From positions 10,545,789-10,609,788 of the forward strand of contig NW_004624747.1 in assembly GCF_000247695.1 (NCBI RefSeq): 64,000 nucleotides of DNA, read 5' to 3'. Origin of the DNA: Heterocephalus glaber. Taxonomy: Eukaryota; Chordata; Mammalia; Rodentia; Bathyergidae. Shown piece by piece: positions 55,194 through 63,740 of the stretch. The notes below the pieces were generated by a model that was not told the DNA's origin, ran no database searches, and was given only the letters and a program-made list of their open reading frames with translations. How positions within the stretch are numbered: the stretch's first letter is position 1; the number at the start of each line of letters is the position of its first letter. The translations under genes were made by a program, and so were the position numbers.

Positions 55194-55930
55194 CGCACGC
55201 GGTGTGGTATGTTACTGGAGACTGAATCAAGGCCCTTCACATCCCTAGCCCTTTTAAAATTTCTTCCTTTTTTTGGGTACTGGAGATCAAACTCAGGACC
55301 TTGTACGACAGGCGGCAGCACCACTGAGCTAAATCCCCGGCCCCTTTTTAAATTTCTTTATTTTGAGATAGGGTCATGCTAACTCACTAAGTTTTCTAGG
55401 CTGGGCTTAAGCTTGCAATCCTCCTTCAGCCTCCTAGAGTGCTGGAATTACAGGTGTGTGCCACCATCCCTGGATTCATCTTATATTTTTCAATGTGAAT
55501 GCATTACTTCACTGATGTTCTTTTTTTTTTTTTTCCAATTCCAGCTGGGAAAAAAATGACCCAGAAATGATCCTATGTGCGTGACACTGACAGGCTAGGG
55601 TTTTGTGTAGGTACTCCGTGCTATCTGGTGAATCCCGAGAGAACATAGAGCCATACTCACTGGACCCTTAAAGCCACATCCCCTGATCATTAGGCGGCCC
55701 CCCACATCCATCCACTTGGCAGTCATGGACAATCACCTCCGATGGTAGGAGGTCTTGGAGCTCCATTGTGCCTGCTTGGAGCTGCAGATATCAGACATCC
55801 TAAAGTAATGGCTGTTCTGCTCCCACTGCTGCCGAAGCCGGGCCTCCTGCTCTCGCTGTCGGTGTCGTGCTTCCTGTTGATCCAGGAGCCTCCGGCTGCA
55901 CCAGTAGGAAGGCAATGTGGGGAGTGCCAT
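42410..55930 (-). CDS. TCHP: TCHP, trichoplein keratin filament-binding protein (complete)
   Basis: Twelve coding exons joined on the minus strand from 55930 down to 42410 give 500 residues, close to the usual length of about 498. Exons in order: 55737-55930, 54320-54530, 53576-53632, 51603-51671, 50849-51022, 49907-50019, 49671-49737, 47250-47422, 45859-45940, 43988-44173, 43403-43546, 42410-42442. All junction phases agree. It starts [19 protein letters not shown] and is nearly all charged alpha-helical coiled coil, rich in E, K, R and Q (the trichohyalin/plectin-homology family). From family knowledge it binds keratin 8/18, sits at centrioles with ODF2 and ninein, activates Aurora A to restrain cilium assembly, and is also called mitostatin. 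It lies tail to tail with GIT2. It has no membrane segment or signal peptide. Confidence 0.97.
43403..43546 (-). CDS. TCHP: TCHP coding exon, residues about 443-490
   Basis: Forty-eight codons, phase 0 at both ends: [20 protein letters not shown], then [20 protein letters not shown] and AEQGYRPK. The acceptor is TGACCAG and the donor GTAGGT. Confidence 0.95.
43988..44173 (-). CDS. TCHP: TCHP coding exon, residues about 381-442
   Basis: Sixty-two codons, phase 0 at both ends. It begins [20 protein letters not shown] and ends [12 protein letters not shown]. The acceptor is TGAGGACAG and the donor GTGGGG. Confidence 0.94.
44738..44905 (+). repeat. B1 SINE
   Basis: CAGCTGGGTGTGATGACACA ... GAGACCCTGTCTCACTAAAT, in a TCHP intron. 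Confidence 0.8.
45165..45345 (-). repeat. Two adjacent ID SINEs
   Basis: Copies at about 45165-45246 and 45257-45345, same orientation. CCCTCAAAGT follows both, so the target duplication of the second includes the end of the first. Confidence 0.85.
45640..45705 (-). repeat. Old ID-like SINE
   Basis: GATACTGGGGATCAAGCCCA then GTAGGCAAATGCGCTACC. Confidence 0.65.
45859..45940 (-). CDS. TCHP: TCHP coding exon, residues about 353-380
   Basis: One base completing arginine, then [20 protein letters not shown] and RDRLMCE. The acceptor is TTTGCCCAG and the donor GTAATC. Confidence 0.94.
46063..46198 (-). repeat. (TATC)n microsatellite and ID SINE
   Basis: About 14 TATC units (46064-46121) run directly into an ID (46122-46197), replacing its tail. 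Confidence 0.9.
46225..46404 (+). repeat. Two adjacent ID SINEs sharing a target sequence
   Basis: Copies at 46225-46307 and 46320-46403. AGTTAGTGCA(A/G)G lies before the first and between the two, and AAGTTAAGTC follows the second. Confidence 0.88.
46815..46945 (+). repeat. B1 SINE, diverged
   Basis: ATGCACCTCTAGTCCCAACT ... TTCAAGACCAGCCTGGACAA then an A-rich end. Confidence 0.7.
47250..47422 (-). CDS. TCHP: TCHP coding exon, residues about 296-352
   Basis: It encodes [37 protein letters not shown] and [15 protein letters not shown], and ends in phase 2. The acceptor is TTCCCCTAG and the donor GTGAGA. It is GC-rich with several CpGs, unlike neighbouring exons. Confidence 0.95.
47870..47936. 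repeat. (CA)n and (CAGAA)n microsatellite
   Basis: CACGCA-type units, then (CA)n, then four ACAGA units. Confidence 0.9.
48104..48197 (-). repeat. ID SINE
   Basis: Full body, with AACACTGAATGGCTTTT on both sides (17-base target duplication). Confidence 0.92.
48240..48436 (+). repeat. B1-ID composite SINE
   Basis: B1 (CAATCCCAGCACTCTGGGAG) then ID part (GAGCTGAGGACATAGTTCAG) and tail. Confidence 0.78.
48528..48611 (+). repeat. ID SINE
   Basis: Full body with A tail, between two diverged copies of a 33-base sequence beginning GAGGTACTGTTAGATA. Confidence 0.9.
48675..48825 (+). repeat. B1 SINE with (CAAAC)n tail
   Basis: B1 (TAGTGGTACACACCTGTAAT) with a pentamer-repeat tail of about six CAAAC units. 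Confidence 0.85.
48980..49166 (-). repeat. B1-ID composite SINE
   Basis: ID remnant (GCTCTATCACTGAACTACAC) and reversed B1 (GTAGCTGGGATTACAAACAT). Confidence 0.75.
49284..49480 (-). repeat. ID SINE and an older ID-like SINE
   Basis: Young copy at 49284-49374 flanked by AAGGTCTCCTTTC. Older copy at about 49400-49480 (GTACCACTGAGCCTCACC). Confidence 0.82.
49671..49737 (-). CDS. TCHP: TCHP coding exon, residues about 273-295
   Basis: One base completing glycine, then 22 codons beginning [20 protein letters not shown] and ending EL. The acceptor is TCATTTTTAG and the donor GTGAGT. Confidence 0.94.
49907..50019 (-). CDS. TCHP: TCHP coding exon, residues about 236-272
   Basis: It encodes [20 protein letters not shown] then [17 protein letters not shown] and ends two bases into a glycine codon. 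The acceptor is TAACCACAG and the donor GTATGT. Confidence 0.94.
50849..51022 (-). CDS. TCHP: TCHP coding exon, residues about 178-235
   Basis: Fifty-eight codons, phase 0 at both ends. It begins [20 protein letters not shown] and ends [16 protein letters not shown]. The acceptor is CTCTCGTAG and the donor GTGAGC. Confidence 0.95.
51603..51671 (-). CDS. TCHP: TCHP coding exon, residues about 155-177
   Basis: Twenty-three codons, phase 0 at both ends: [20 protein letters not shown] then KKQ. The acceptor is CATCTTCAG and the donor GTGTGA. Confidence 0.93.
52224..52304 (+). repeat. ID SINE
   Basis: Body lacking TTAGCT in the A-box region (GGGGATTCAGTGG), with AAAATGAAT flanks. Confidence 0.88.
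52523..52726 (-). mobile_element. URR1 DNA transposon (rodent hAT, non-autonomous)
   Basis: Terminal repeats CAGGGGTGGCGAACCT and (reversed) CAGTGATGGTGAACCT. The interior, read on the minus strand, has CGCAACCCAGAACCCACTTA and GCAATTAAACCTGAACACTG. Family recalled from rodent repeat knowledge. Confidence 0.8.
52815..52897 (+). repeat. ID SINE
   Basis: Full body, with CTGTTAAGC on both sides. Confidence 0.88.
53576..53632 (-). CDS. TCHP: TCHP coding exon, residues about 136-154
   Basis: Nineteen codons, phase 0 at both ends: [19 protein letters not shown]. The acceptor is TCTTGATAG and the donor GTGAAA. Confidence 0.93.
53697..53784 (-). repeat. ID SINE
   Basis: Full body, with CCATTCACATTTTGT on both sides. 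Confidence 0.9.
54320..54530 (-). CDS. TCHP: TCHP coding exon, residues about 65-135
   Basis: The acceptor is TCCTCCTCAG and the donor GTAACT. After a split serine it encodes [40 protein letters not shown] and [10 protein letters not shown], a continuous charged helix. Confidence 0.95.
54770..54945 (-). repeat. MIR SINE
   Basis: TGTGCCAGGTACTATATATG and TTGATGAGGAAACTGAGGTT are reversed MIR landmarks, in a TCHP intron. Confidence 0.7.
55154..55478 (-). repeat. (GT)n and B1-ID composite interrupted by an ID SINE
   Basis: (GT)n at 55157-55187, an ID remnant, a younger ID at about 55262-55345 flanked by CCCTTTTAAA / CCCTTTTTAAA, then reversed B1 to 55478. Confidence 0.78.
55737..55930 (-). CDS. 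TCHP: TCHP first coding exon, residues 1-64
   Basis: It encodes [19 protein letters not shown], then [20 protein letters not shown] and [17 protein letters not shown]. The ATG (55930-55928) immediately follows the acceptor CCACTCAG, so all of the 5' UTR comes from exon 1. The donor is GTGATT. It ends in phase 2. Confidence 0.93.
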
Positions 55931-56095
55931 CTGAGTGGAGTAGCAATGGTTAGGAGAAGAATGACTGCAAACCCAGGAACCCTCACCAGGTGGCCTCAGC
56001 TCTTTAAGAATGGAGCTCGCCCTTCGGCTGCAAAAGGAACCACCTGGTAGAACTCTAATACCCACATCTGGGCTCCGCTCCAAATCAACTGAGTC

Positions 56096-56189
56096 AGGGC
56101 AAGGGATTTAGCTCAGTGGTTCTGGCACCTGCCTCCCAGGCTAAAGGTCCCGAGTTGGATCCCTGGTAGGAAAAAAAAAAAAAAAAAAT
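56096..56189 (+). repeat. ID SINE
   Basis: Full body with a long A tail. AATCAACTGAGTCA / AATCAACTGAATCA target duplication. Confidence 0.9.
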
Positions 56190-56394
56190 CCAATCAACTG
56201 AATCATAAAAACCTTAGACTGGGGCAGAGGCATCAACATTCTTAAATAATTTGCCACCAAGATGGCAAATCACCAATTTAAATAAACCCAGACTGTGCTC
56301 AGCAGTGGACCAGCCATTATCAGGGATGCTACACAGATAAGGATTGGTCTAGCAATACAAGACTATGCATGTTGGGGACTTTTATGCTCTGCAT

Positions 56395-56545
56395 TAAATA
56401 ACAGGGACATTAGTATGCTCCAAGCACTTAACATATATTGTTTTTCTTATTCTTAAAATCACCCCATTATTTGGCAAGTGAGGAAATTCAGATTCAAAGA
56501 GGTGAAACGATTTGCCCAGGATCACAAAGCCAGGAAGCTGAGGAA
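56395..56545 (-). repeat. MIR SINE
   Basis: CAAGTGAGGAAATTCAGATT CAAAGAGG then GATTTGCCCAGGATCACA fits reversed MIR, within TCHP intron 1. Confidence 0.7.
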
Positions 56546-56900
56546 ACAAAAGATCTGGAAATTTAGATCAGTCCAAGACCAGAGCCCCAGACTGTATAGG
56601 CAAAGGGCTGCCTGTTGGGACCAAAATGGTCCGCCTCTGGAAGCCCCCAGGCAAAGGCTTGGCCTGGCCGTCACACAAGACAGTGATCTGGCCTGCCGTG
56701 AGGGCAGATAAAGAAACACACTGGAGAAAGGAATCAGGTTCTCTGGGGACAATGCCGGACCCTTGAGAACAGAGCAATCTCAACTCCAGACACCTCTTCC
56801 CCAACTTCAGACCTGCCCTCCTGTTCAGAGTATATCAGTGCTTGGACCAGAGTCTGAGGAATGTGTGACAGGGCTGTGTTAACATCAAGAATCTCAAACT

Positions 56901-56993
56901 TGGGCCGGGGATTTAGTTCAGTGGTGCTGCCGCCTGCTTCGCAAGCGCAAGGTCCCGAGTTCGATCCGGGGTACCAAAAAAAAAAAAAAAAAA
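56901..56993 (+). repeat. ID SINE
   Basis: Full body, 19-base A tail, and AATCTCAAACT / AATCTCAAATT flanks. Confidence 0.92.
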
Positions 56994-57249
56994 TCTCAAA
57001 TTTAAGAGTACTCAAGGTCCTAGTGCCAAATGTGAGATCTGTGTTTTAAGGCTGTAGCAGGATTAACCTACTTTTTTCTTTGCTCTGAAAAGCAGCCGGC
57101 GGATAAATCTTTGCACAAGGAGTCAAAAGGTTTAAGATTCCAGTCCCCGATCAGCCACCATGAGGGGCTGCTTCCCTGAACCGGTCGAATCATCTCAGGC
57201 TCCAACACCCAACTGTAACAAAAAGGCTTATAAAGGACAGTATTGGGAC

Positions 57250-57600
57250 CAGGGAGCGCAAGAGCCTAGATCAGGCCCCAAGGGCTCGCGTCTTCCGGTT
57301 CCCGCCAGCGCGCGGCGGTCTATGGCAGGGCCCTACGCGTACCCTCTTGATGCGGGCTCCCCTGGCAGAGCAACCCCTCAATTCTAGTTTTTCTGCACCC
57401 TGGAATTTCCGAAGAATCTCTCGAACCGAGCTCTGTACTCACCGACCCAGCCGGCTCAGTCCAGCGCCTTAGCTCCCAGGTACCCCTTGAGCAACGCCAA
57501 CCGTTCCCCTGCTGGTTGCCGCGGTACCGGGCATGACGACGGTGCACTGCTAGGCCCAAGCCACCTCCAGTGCGTTACTGGATAGTGTGGGTTTTCCCTC
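57250..57600 (-). promoter_or_regulatory. TCHP: TCHP non-coding exon 1 and GC-rich promoter
   Basis: This is the only GC-rich, CpG-bearing stretch near the TCHP start. On the minus strand a good donor (GGTCG|GTGAGTAC) places the 3' end of exon 1 at 57443. The transcription start is probably within about 57500-57580. I see no TATA box. GLTP lies on the far side in other mammals but is not in view here. Confidence 0.65.
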
Positions 57601-57766
57601 TAGCGCCCTCTAGAGTCGTTGTGGGATTTATAGCAAACGTATTAATCCTTGAAATAGAGAAAAATGTAGGGGAAAATTTAGTTCCTACAACAAAATTCAG
57701 AGGATGGTTACTTGGGGAGATGAAGGGGAACGGGAAGAGGACGAAATGAGGATAAAATACAGGAGC

Positions 57767-57913
57767 CAGTGGTTCTCAAACATGACGGCATGTAAGAATC
57801 ATCTAAGGAGCTTCTAAAACTCCAGATGCCCAGACCAACCCCCCCCCTCCCCCCCAAATCCCATCAGAGTTCTCTAGGTGTGTTCAATGGGCAGCCGGGG
57901 CAGAGAACCACTG
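57767..57913 (+). mobile_element. MER5A-type hAT DNA transposon
   Basis: Starts CAGTGGTTCTCAAACATGAC and ends GAGAACCACTG, with the usual AGAATCATCTAAGGAGCTTC interior. Lies just upstream of the TCHP promoter. Confidence 0.8.
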
Positions 57914-58051
57914 ACCCACGTAATCACAACTGTTGGTAACTTTCTACTGGAGTCTTAGATTGGTGATGGGTTCTAGGTTTTCCCTTTATTCGTGTTTTAT
58001 AACTCACATGGGCTACATGTATTATTTTTTGTACCATTTCATTCAAAAGAA

Positions 58052-58225
58052 GGACCGAGGATTTAGCTCAGTGGTGCTGCCACCTGCCTCGAAAGCACAA
58101 GGTCCTGAGTTCGATCTCCAGTAAAAAAAAAAGAAAAGAAAATGGGGCTGGAGGTGTAACTCAGTGGTAGAGTGTATGCTTAGCATGCTGAAGGCCCAAA
58201 GCTCCATCCCCAACATTAAAATAAT
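58052..58225 (+). repeat. ID SINE and older ID-like SINE
   Basis: Young copy at 58052-58140 and older subfamily copy at 58144-58225 (GGGGCTGGAGGTGTAACTCA). Confidence 0.82.
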
Positions 58226-58267
58226 TTTAAGAAAAATATTCATTCATTCATTCCCTTTTCTCTCATT

Positions 58268-58472
58268 CTCGTTTTTTTGTTTTTCTGGTACCGGGATTGA
58301 ACTCAGGACCTTGTGCTTGCAAGACAGACATGGTACCACTGAGCTTAATCCCCGGCCCATTCTCGGTTTTTTGTTTGTTTGTTTGTTTTTGTTTTTGGTA
58401 CTGGGGATCGAACTCAGGACTTTGTGCTTGTGAGGCAGGCACAAGTGCCATTGAGCCAAATCCCCAGCCCTC
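58268..58472 (-). repeat. Two adjacent ID SINEs
   Basis: Copies at about 58268-58359 and 58366-58470. CATTCTCG(T/G)TTTTT occurs before each, so the first is bounded by its own target duplication. Confidence 0.87.
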
Positions 58473-58569
58473 AATCTCCCATTATTCATTTCTTCATCCC
58501 TCATTCCTCCATTTCTTTGTTTTGTTTGTTTCTCTTGGAAACAGTATAATTTTTTAACAAGATGTCCTC

Positions 58570-58735
58570 TAAGTCAGAAAGCCCATGTTCCAACCCATAC
58601 CATGCCAGATGTGTAGCCTTGGGTAGGTCATTTCATCTCTCTGTCCTCAGCTACCATGTCTGTGAAATGACAATAATGACTGTTCCTCTTCCAGGACTGC
58701 CCATGTGAGAATAAACGAAAGTTTTTTAAATGGAA
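58570..58735 (+). repeat. MIR SINE
   Basis: GCCTTGGGTAGGTCATTTCA TCTCTCTGTCCTCAG and GTGAAATGACAATAATGACT follow the MIR core. Confidence 0.8.
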
Positions 58736-58999
58736 TGCTCCTAGGACCAGAACTCTGGGAGCATCCCAAGAAAGTACCACCAAGAGCTTTCTTTCACACC
58801 TCCTTTAATTAGCAGAGATTTCCTTTCTGGTTGCCTGACTACATGCACAAGAACTTCTGAGATTGCCCTGCCCCTTTGGCCAAGCTGATGGCCGCTGTCC
58901 CATTCTGTACCCCTGTGGACAGGGGAGGCAGCACCCCACTGTGATCAGTGCAGTAACAGCTGCCCACCCACCAAGCCCAATATGAGTCTGTTGATGAGA

Positions 59000-59110
59000 C
59001 TCCCTAAGTGAGTCTGAGGCTTGGAAAGGTGAAGCAACTTTCTTGAGGTCACATAGCAAGGACACTGAGATCCAAGATTTACACCCAGTCCAAGAGTTTA
59101 TGAACCCTTC
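59000..59110 (-). repeat. MIR SINE fragment
   Basis: GAAGCAACTTTCTTGAGGTC ACATAGC fits the reversed MIR core. Confidence 0.65.
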
Positions 59111-59141
59111 TTCAGTTTGTTTTTCTGGAGTTTGAACCCTA

Positions 59142-59362
59142 CAGCCAGGGGTGGTGGTGCACTCCTGTAATCCCAGCACTTTGGAGGGCTGAACCAAGAG
59201 CATCGAAATTTTCAAGCCTAGCCTGGGCTTTATTTTATTTTATTTTATTTTATTTTATTTTATTTTATTTTAAGACATGGTCTTGCTAAGTTTCCCAGGC
59301 TGGCCTTGAACTTTCAATCCTCCTGCCTCAGTCTGCATGCACCTTCATGCCCAGCAGAAAAA
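59142..59362. repeat. Two opposed B1 fragments around an (ATTTT)n microsatellite
   Basis: Plus-strand B1 part at 59142-59228, ATTTT units at 59231-59271, then minus-strand B1 at 59272-59360. Confidence 0.8.
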
Positions 59363-59975
59363 TAGTCTCTGCTTTTCCAGGTTCCCTCAAGGCTCAGGGT
59401 GTGGCTGCTTTATCTTCAAAGGCTGGAAGGGCAGTATCCCTTTGGTCACTTCCTAGCTTTTAAGGATGCATGTGCCCACCAGTATAATTCAGGCCAAACT
59501 TCCCCATCTCAAAGTTTTTAACCTTAATCAGACCTGCAGAGTCTCTTGGCTATGTATGGTAACACAGGCACAGGTTCTGGGGATCGAGACTAGACCTTTT
59601 TGGAGGTCACTATTCTACCTTCATGTGCTTTACTTTTAGTTATTGTACCTTGGTTCTGCTGGATTTTTTACCCAGATGCTGCCCCGTGGCTGTCCCTCCC
59701 AGGTCCTCCGGAAGTGGGCAGGGCTGGGTGGCCATGTTCTCACCCAGGGACACGGGCCTGGAACATGCTCCTCTCACCATCCAGAGTGACAAGGGGAAGA
59801 GGGCTCTCTGGAAGCACAGGAGGAGGCTAGAAACAGAATTCCATTCTGAAACCTTCTATCCAGAACCTTCAGGTAGCTCGGCCCACTTCTGTGGCTGGAA
59901 TGCATTCAGCTGTTACAATGGCACTAAAGTTTCCATCTTTGTATTATTTTTTTGAGGCCAGATTGATGAGAAGAA
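59363..59975. other. Intergenic unique sequence
   Basis: No exon chain or repeat recognised. GLTP exons were looked for and not seen. Confidence 0.45.
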
Positions 59976-60125
59976 AGGAGTGTCTGACCAGCTCCAAGTT
60001 ACTTCCTTGTGTGAAGCTTCAGTTTTCTTGTCTATGAAATGGGGATAATAGTACTCGTTTACTAACAGCTGTCTTTAACACAGTGCCAGCTGCGATCAGA
60101 TCAGCACGTGCTATGTGATAACTGT
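59976..60125 (+). repeat. MIR SINE
   Basis: CTTGTCTATGAAATGGGGAT AATAGTACTCG is a clear MIR segment. Confidence 0.75.
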
Positions 60126-60724
60126 TTGTATGATAATTGCCTCTAGGCTGGCAATTTTCTGCATAGCCTCTGCCTCAGTAAGGGCTGGGTTTAGTTTTCT
60201 TTCTGAGAAAGGAGGGAGCTGGGAAATCATTATTTGCTTACCGCCTTACCACTCTCTCAACTTTCCTGCTCCAGCTGCGCCCTGATAGGGGTGGGGTGTC
60301 TACCCCTCTCTGTGTGGCTTGGGAGTCAATCCTAATTTGTCTAAGCCAACTGTGGTGGACCCATGCCCCTGTGAAAGACAGGAACGAGTGTGGGCTTGGG
60401 GTACAAGTCTGCATGGGACACCAGAGGGTACATCTGCTTTGAATGGTTATCTTGGGTGCTGCCACTTCTGCAAGAGGTCCTTTGTACTGCTCAGTTGTCA
60501 TTTCCCTAGGTGGAAGCCACTTGACAGAGCAGAATGAGAAAAAAAAATCCTGTTCTTAGAGATGAAATCAAACAGCCCACCTCAGAACCCCTGCTCCATA
60601 GAAGGGGTCCCATTTTAAAGTAAGACAAAATAATGAATTGCATTGCTTAAGTCATTTTTCAGTCACTAGGAAGAATTCCCATTGATAGACTTTTCTGGAA
60701 CAACATTGCTCAAAGTGTCATTTT
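60126..60724. other. Intergenic unique sequence
   Basis: Nothing recognised. Confidence 0.45.
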
Positions 60725-60870
60725 TGCCTGGGTGTTGTGGCAAATGCCTAAAATCTCAGGCATGAAAACTGCAAATTCAAGCCCAGCCTAGGCAACTTAG
60801 TAACTTAGTGAGACCCTGACTCCAAAATAAAAAGGTTAAAAAAGTGCCAAGGATGTAACAATACCAAAAA
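60725..60870 (+). repeat. B1-ID composite SINE, diverged
   Basis: GCCTGGGTGTTGTGGCAAAT ... GTGAGACCCTGACTCCAAAA then a decayed ID end. Confidence 0.7.
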
Positions 60871-61014
60871 AAATTTTTTTAATTAAAAAAATTATAATTT
60901 TTTCATGTAAGGTTGATAAAATACACATAATACAACATTCACCATTTTTAAGATTGCAACTCAGTGGCATTAGGCCTATTCACAATGTTCTGCAACCATC
61001 TCAAAGTGAAATTC

Positions 61015-61108
61015 TTTTTTTTTTTTTTTTTTTGGTACCAGGGATCAAACTCGGGACCTTGTGCTTGCAAGGCAGGTACAGGCACCACTGAGCTAAATCC
61101 CTGGCCCT
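61015..61108 (-). repeat. ID SINE
   Basis: Full body with a long T run, and CTCAAAGTGAAATTCTT on both sides. Confidence 0.92.
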
Positions 61109-61724
61109 CAAAGTGAAATTCTTGAATGACACCATTACCTCAGCTGGGGAGCTGTCCTGAATTCTTGTTTTTGTTGCCATCCATGTAAACGAAGTGAGAC
61201 AAAGCAGGCCTCAGCCACCCTCCGCCGCCTCCTCCAAGCTCCTCATCAGGGCCAGTCCAGATATCTGCCTTCTACAGCTGCCCCTTGGTGACCACCTCCC
61301 TATGGGGCACCTAGATACAATGTGCTGAACTTGCCCCACAGACCCCCACGCCCTGCATGGACTGCGCAGATATGCCAAGGCGACTACTTCCCAGTCTCCT
61401 CTTGACCTCCTGGAACTCAGGCCTGCTTGCTCTAAATCCACCAATTAGAACTCCCCTCCATCAACCCACCTATTGGACACCCTGGGCCCCTGGGAGGGGT
61501 AATTTACCTCTGTCTCTCCCTGTCTCTGTTTCTCTCTCTGCCCACCCACGATTGAGGCTTCCTCTGACCCTACAAGTCATGTGACCTTCTTCTCTTGGGG
61601 ATCTTTAACAAAAACTGCTTCTGTTTTGTTGTATGTTTGATGGCACTATCTCCTCTGTGTCCCACCTGATTAGAGCAACAGGACCTAGCTCTCCTCCCTG
61701 TTAAGGCGCTTCTAGAAAGCAGCT
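61109..61724. other. Intergenic unique sequence
   Basis: No gene or repeat recognised. A CT-rich patch lies near 61510-61550. Confidence 0.45.
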
Positions 61725-62030
61725 GTCTTAGCTCGGTGTAGTGGTAATCCCAGCATTCTGGGAGGCTGAAGCAAGAGAATCATAAATTCAAGCCCAACAT
61801 GGGCAATTTAACAATTTAGCAATGCCTTGTCTCAAAGAATAAAATGGGCTGAGGGCCGGGGATGTAGCTCAGTGGTTCTGCCGCCTGCCTTGCAAGCACA
61901 AGGTCCAGAGTTTGATCCCCAGTACCAAAAGAATAAAAAATTAAAAAAAATAAAGTGGGCTGGGAATGTAGCTCAGTACAAAGGCCTTGGGTTTAGTCCC
62001 CAGTCAAAAAAAAGGAAAAAAAAAAAAAGT
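61725..62030 (+). repeat. B1-ID composite SINE interrupted by a younger ID
   Basis: B1 at 61725-61850, younger ID at 61854-61950, then the composite's own ID part at 61958-62030. AATAAARTGGGCTG flanks the younger copy. Confidence 0.82.
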
Positions 62031-62261
62031 GGGAATAAATTGGACACAGCTAGATAAGAGCCACAAGAGCAAATGCCAATATAAGTGAATTCCCCATTGG
62101 ACAGCCATTCCAGATCGGACACTTAACCATTTGGCCATCCACCAGGATAAAGTCGAACCCCATGAAAAGGGGACTATAATCCATTTAAGGCTACCCATGT
62201 GGGTACAAAAGTGAGGCAGTCAGCACTTCTCCCTCTTCCCTAATCTGTGCTGTTTATTGTA

Positions 62262-62362
62262 TTTATTTATCTACTTATTCATTTTTGCAGTGCTGGGGAT
62301 GGAGCCTAGGGCCCCATACATACTAGGCAAGTGCTACCACTGAGCCACACTCCCAGCTCTAC
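62262..62362 (-). repeat. Old ID-like SINE
   Basis: TGCTGGGGATGGAGCCTAGG then AAGTGCTACCACTGAGCCAC. Confidence 0.7.
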
Positions 62363-62869
62363 CCTGTGCTGTTTAAATGACCAAAATACTGTTTTCATCC
62401 AGTAACTGAAAAAATGTTCCAATATTTGGCTGCCATGTGCTGCACTGTTTCCCAGGGTGGCAGCAAGTAGGTCTGTTGGCTGGTATCAGCTTGGCGTTGA
62501 TTCAGGAGAGGTGGTAGACGGGCCCTGTGGAATAGCAAGGCGGGTTGGCATGGAAGCTCTTAACACCCAGAGGAGTTGGCTCAACACAGCCCATTTGGCA
62601 CATTTAATCCTGCTGAAAACCTGGCAATGGGAGAGGTGATATCAATGGAATCAATTACTGCACAATTGCCAGTCCTGGGTAGAAATAACTCAAGTAATCG
62701 ATTCATAATAACTGCACCATTCTTGGCGGGCTGCCTGCCTGCCTGTGTGCCAGTTGCCACATTTACATTAACCCACTGAGAGCTCCCTTCAGCCCTGAGA
62801 CTCGGTTACTGTTCTGAGCATCCTCAGTGTGCAGATGGGAACACCAAGGCTCAGAAGGGAAGTGCAGTG
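62363..62869. other. Intergenic sequence, mostly unique
   Basis: The end (about 62790-62869) is MIR-like (GTGCAGATGGGAACACCAAG). The rest is unassigned. Confidence 0.4.
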
Positions 62870-63020
62870 GGCTGGGTAGTGGCTTCCAAAGGAATCTAGT
62901 CCTAACCCCTGGGACCTCTATCTGTCATCTTATATGGAAAAGACATCTTTGCAGATGTGATTAAGTTATGGATCTTCAGAAAGGGATAGGTTATCCTGGA
63001 TTATCTGGTGGGCCCTGTAG
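62870..63020 (+). mobile_element. MLT1-type MaLR LTR, 5' part
   Basis: CTTTGCAGATGTGATTAAGT TATGGATCTT and GTTATCCTGGATTATCTGGT follow MLT1. The continuation lies at 63875-64000, so the LTR is split by later insertions. Confidence 0.75.
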
Positions 63021-63409
63021 GGAGCCGCTGGCAGATGTGTCAAAGGCTGGGCATCTGAGGGCACTTGAGGGTACCTGAGGACACAACTCTGTCATTTAGT
63101 GCAGGCGCATGACAGACTTTGTTATAATAATAATAAATCAGCATGGATGACCACACACGTACCACCCAGGTATGCAAGGTCACATGCTGTTTTGTCTTAC
63201 CGTGTTTCAGAAAAGCTGATAAAGACATGAAACCCTTGAGCTCTAGAGCTGGAGTTCCAACTCTCATGCTCTGATGCTGCCCTGATGCTGGAAACAAAAG
63301 TTTGGTTTCTCTTTCGTAATGTCTGCTCCACATGGTGTTCTTTTCTTTGGGAACCTTGCCTGACCACACCTCCCTTCAGCCCACCAGCTCAAACAGCCCC
63401 TAAATGCCA
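63021..63409. other. Sequence inside the split MLT1 LTR, not assigned
   Basis: Between the MLT1 5' part and the MT-type LTR. No repeat or gene recognised. Confidence 0.4.
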
Positions 63410-63740
63410 TCTGCTATCATTTGGATCTGGAATTGTCCCCGAAAGACCAAAGGCTTGGTCCCCAGCCTGTGTTGCTATTGGGAGGTGGTAAAAATTTTAA
63501 GAGGTGGAGTTGAGTGGGAGAACTTTGGGCCATTGGAAGTATGGCCCTGAAGGAGACTGTGGGTCCCTGGTCCCTGTTTTTCACTCTCTCTTTCATTTCC
63601 TGGCCATGAAGTAAACAAGTGGCTCCTCCATGCACCACTACCACCCAGCATGTGCTACCATGGGCCCAAAGCAGTGAGAACAGCAGGTCATGGACTAAAA
63701 ACCACTCAACCTGTGAGCCAAAACAAACTTTTCTTTTTCT
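63410..63740 (+). mobile_element. MT-type ERVL-MaLR LTR
   Basis: AAAGGCTTGGTCCCCAGCCT, GGGAGGTGGT, TTTCCTGGCCATGAAGTAAA and TGTGAGCCAAAACAAACTTT are MaLR LTR landmarks. It is inserted within the older MLT1. Confidence 0.75.
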
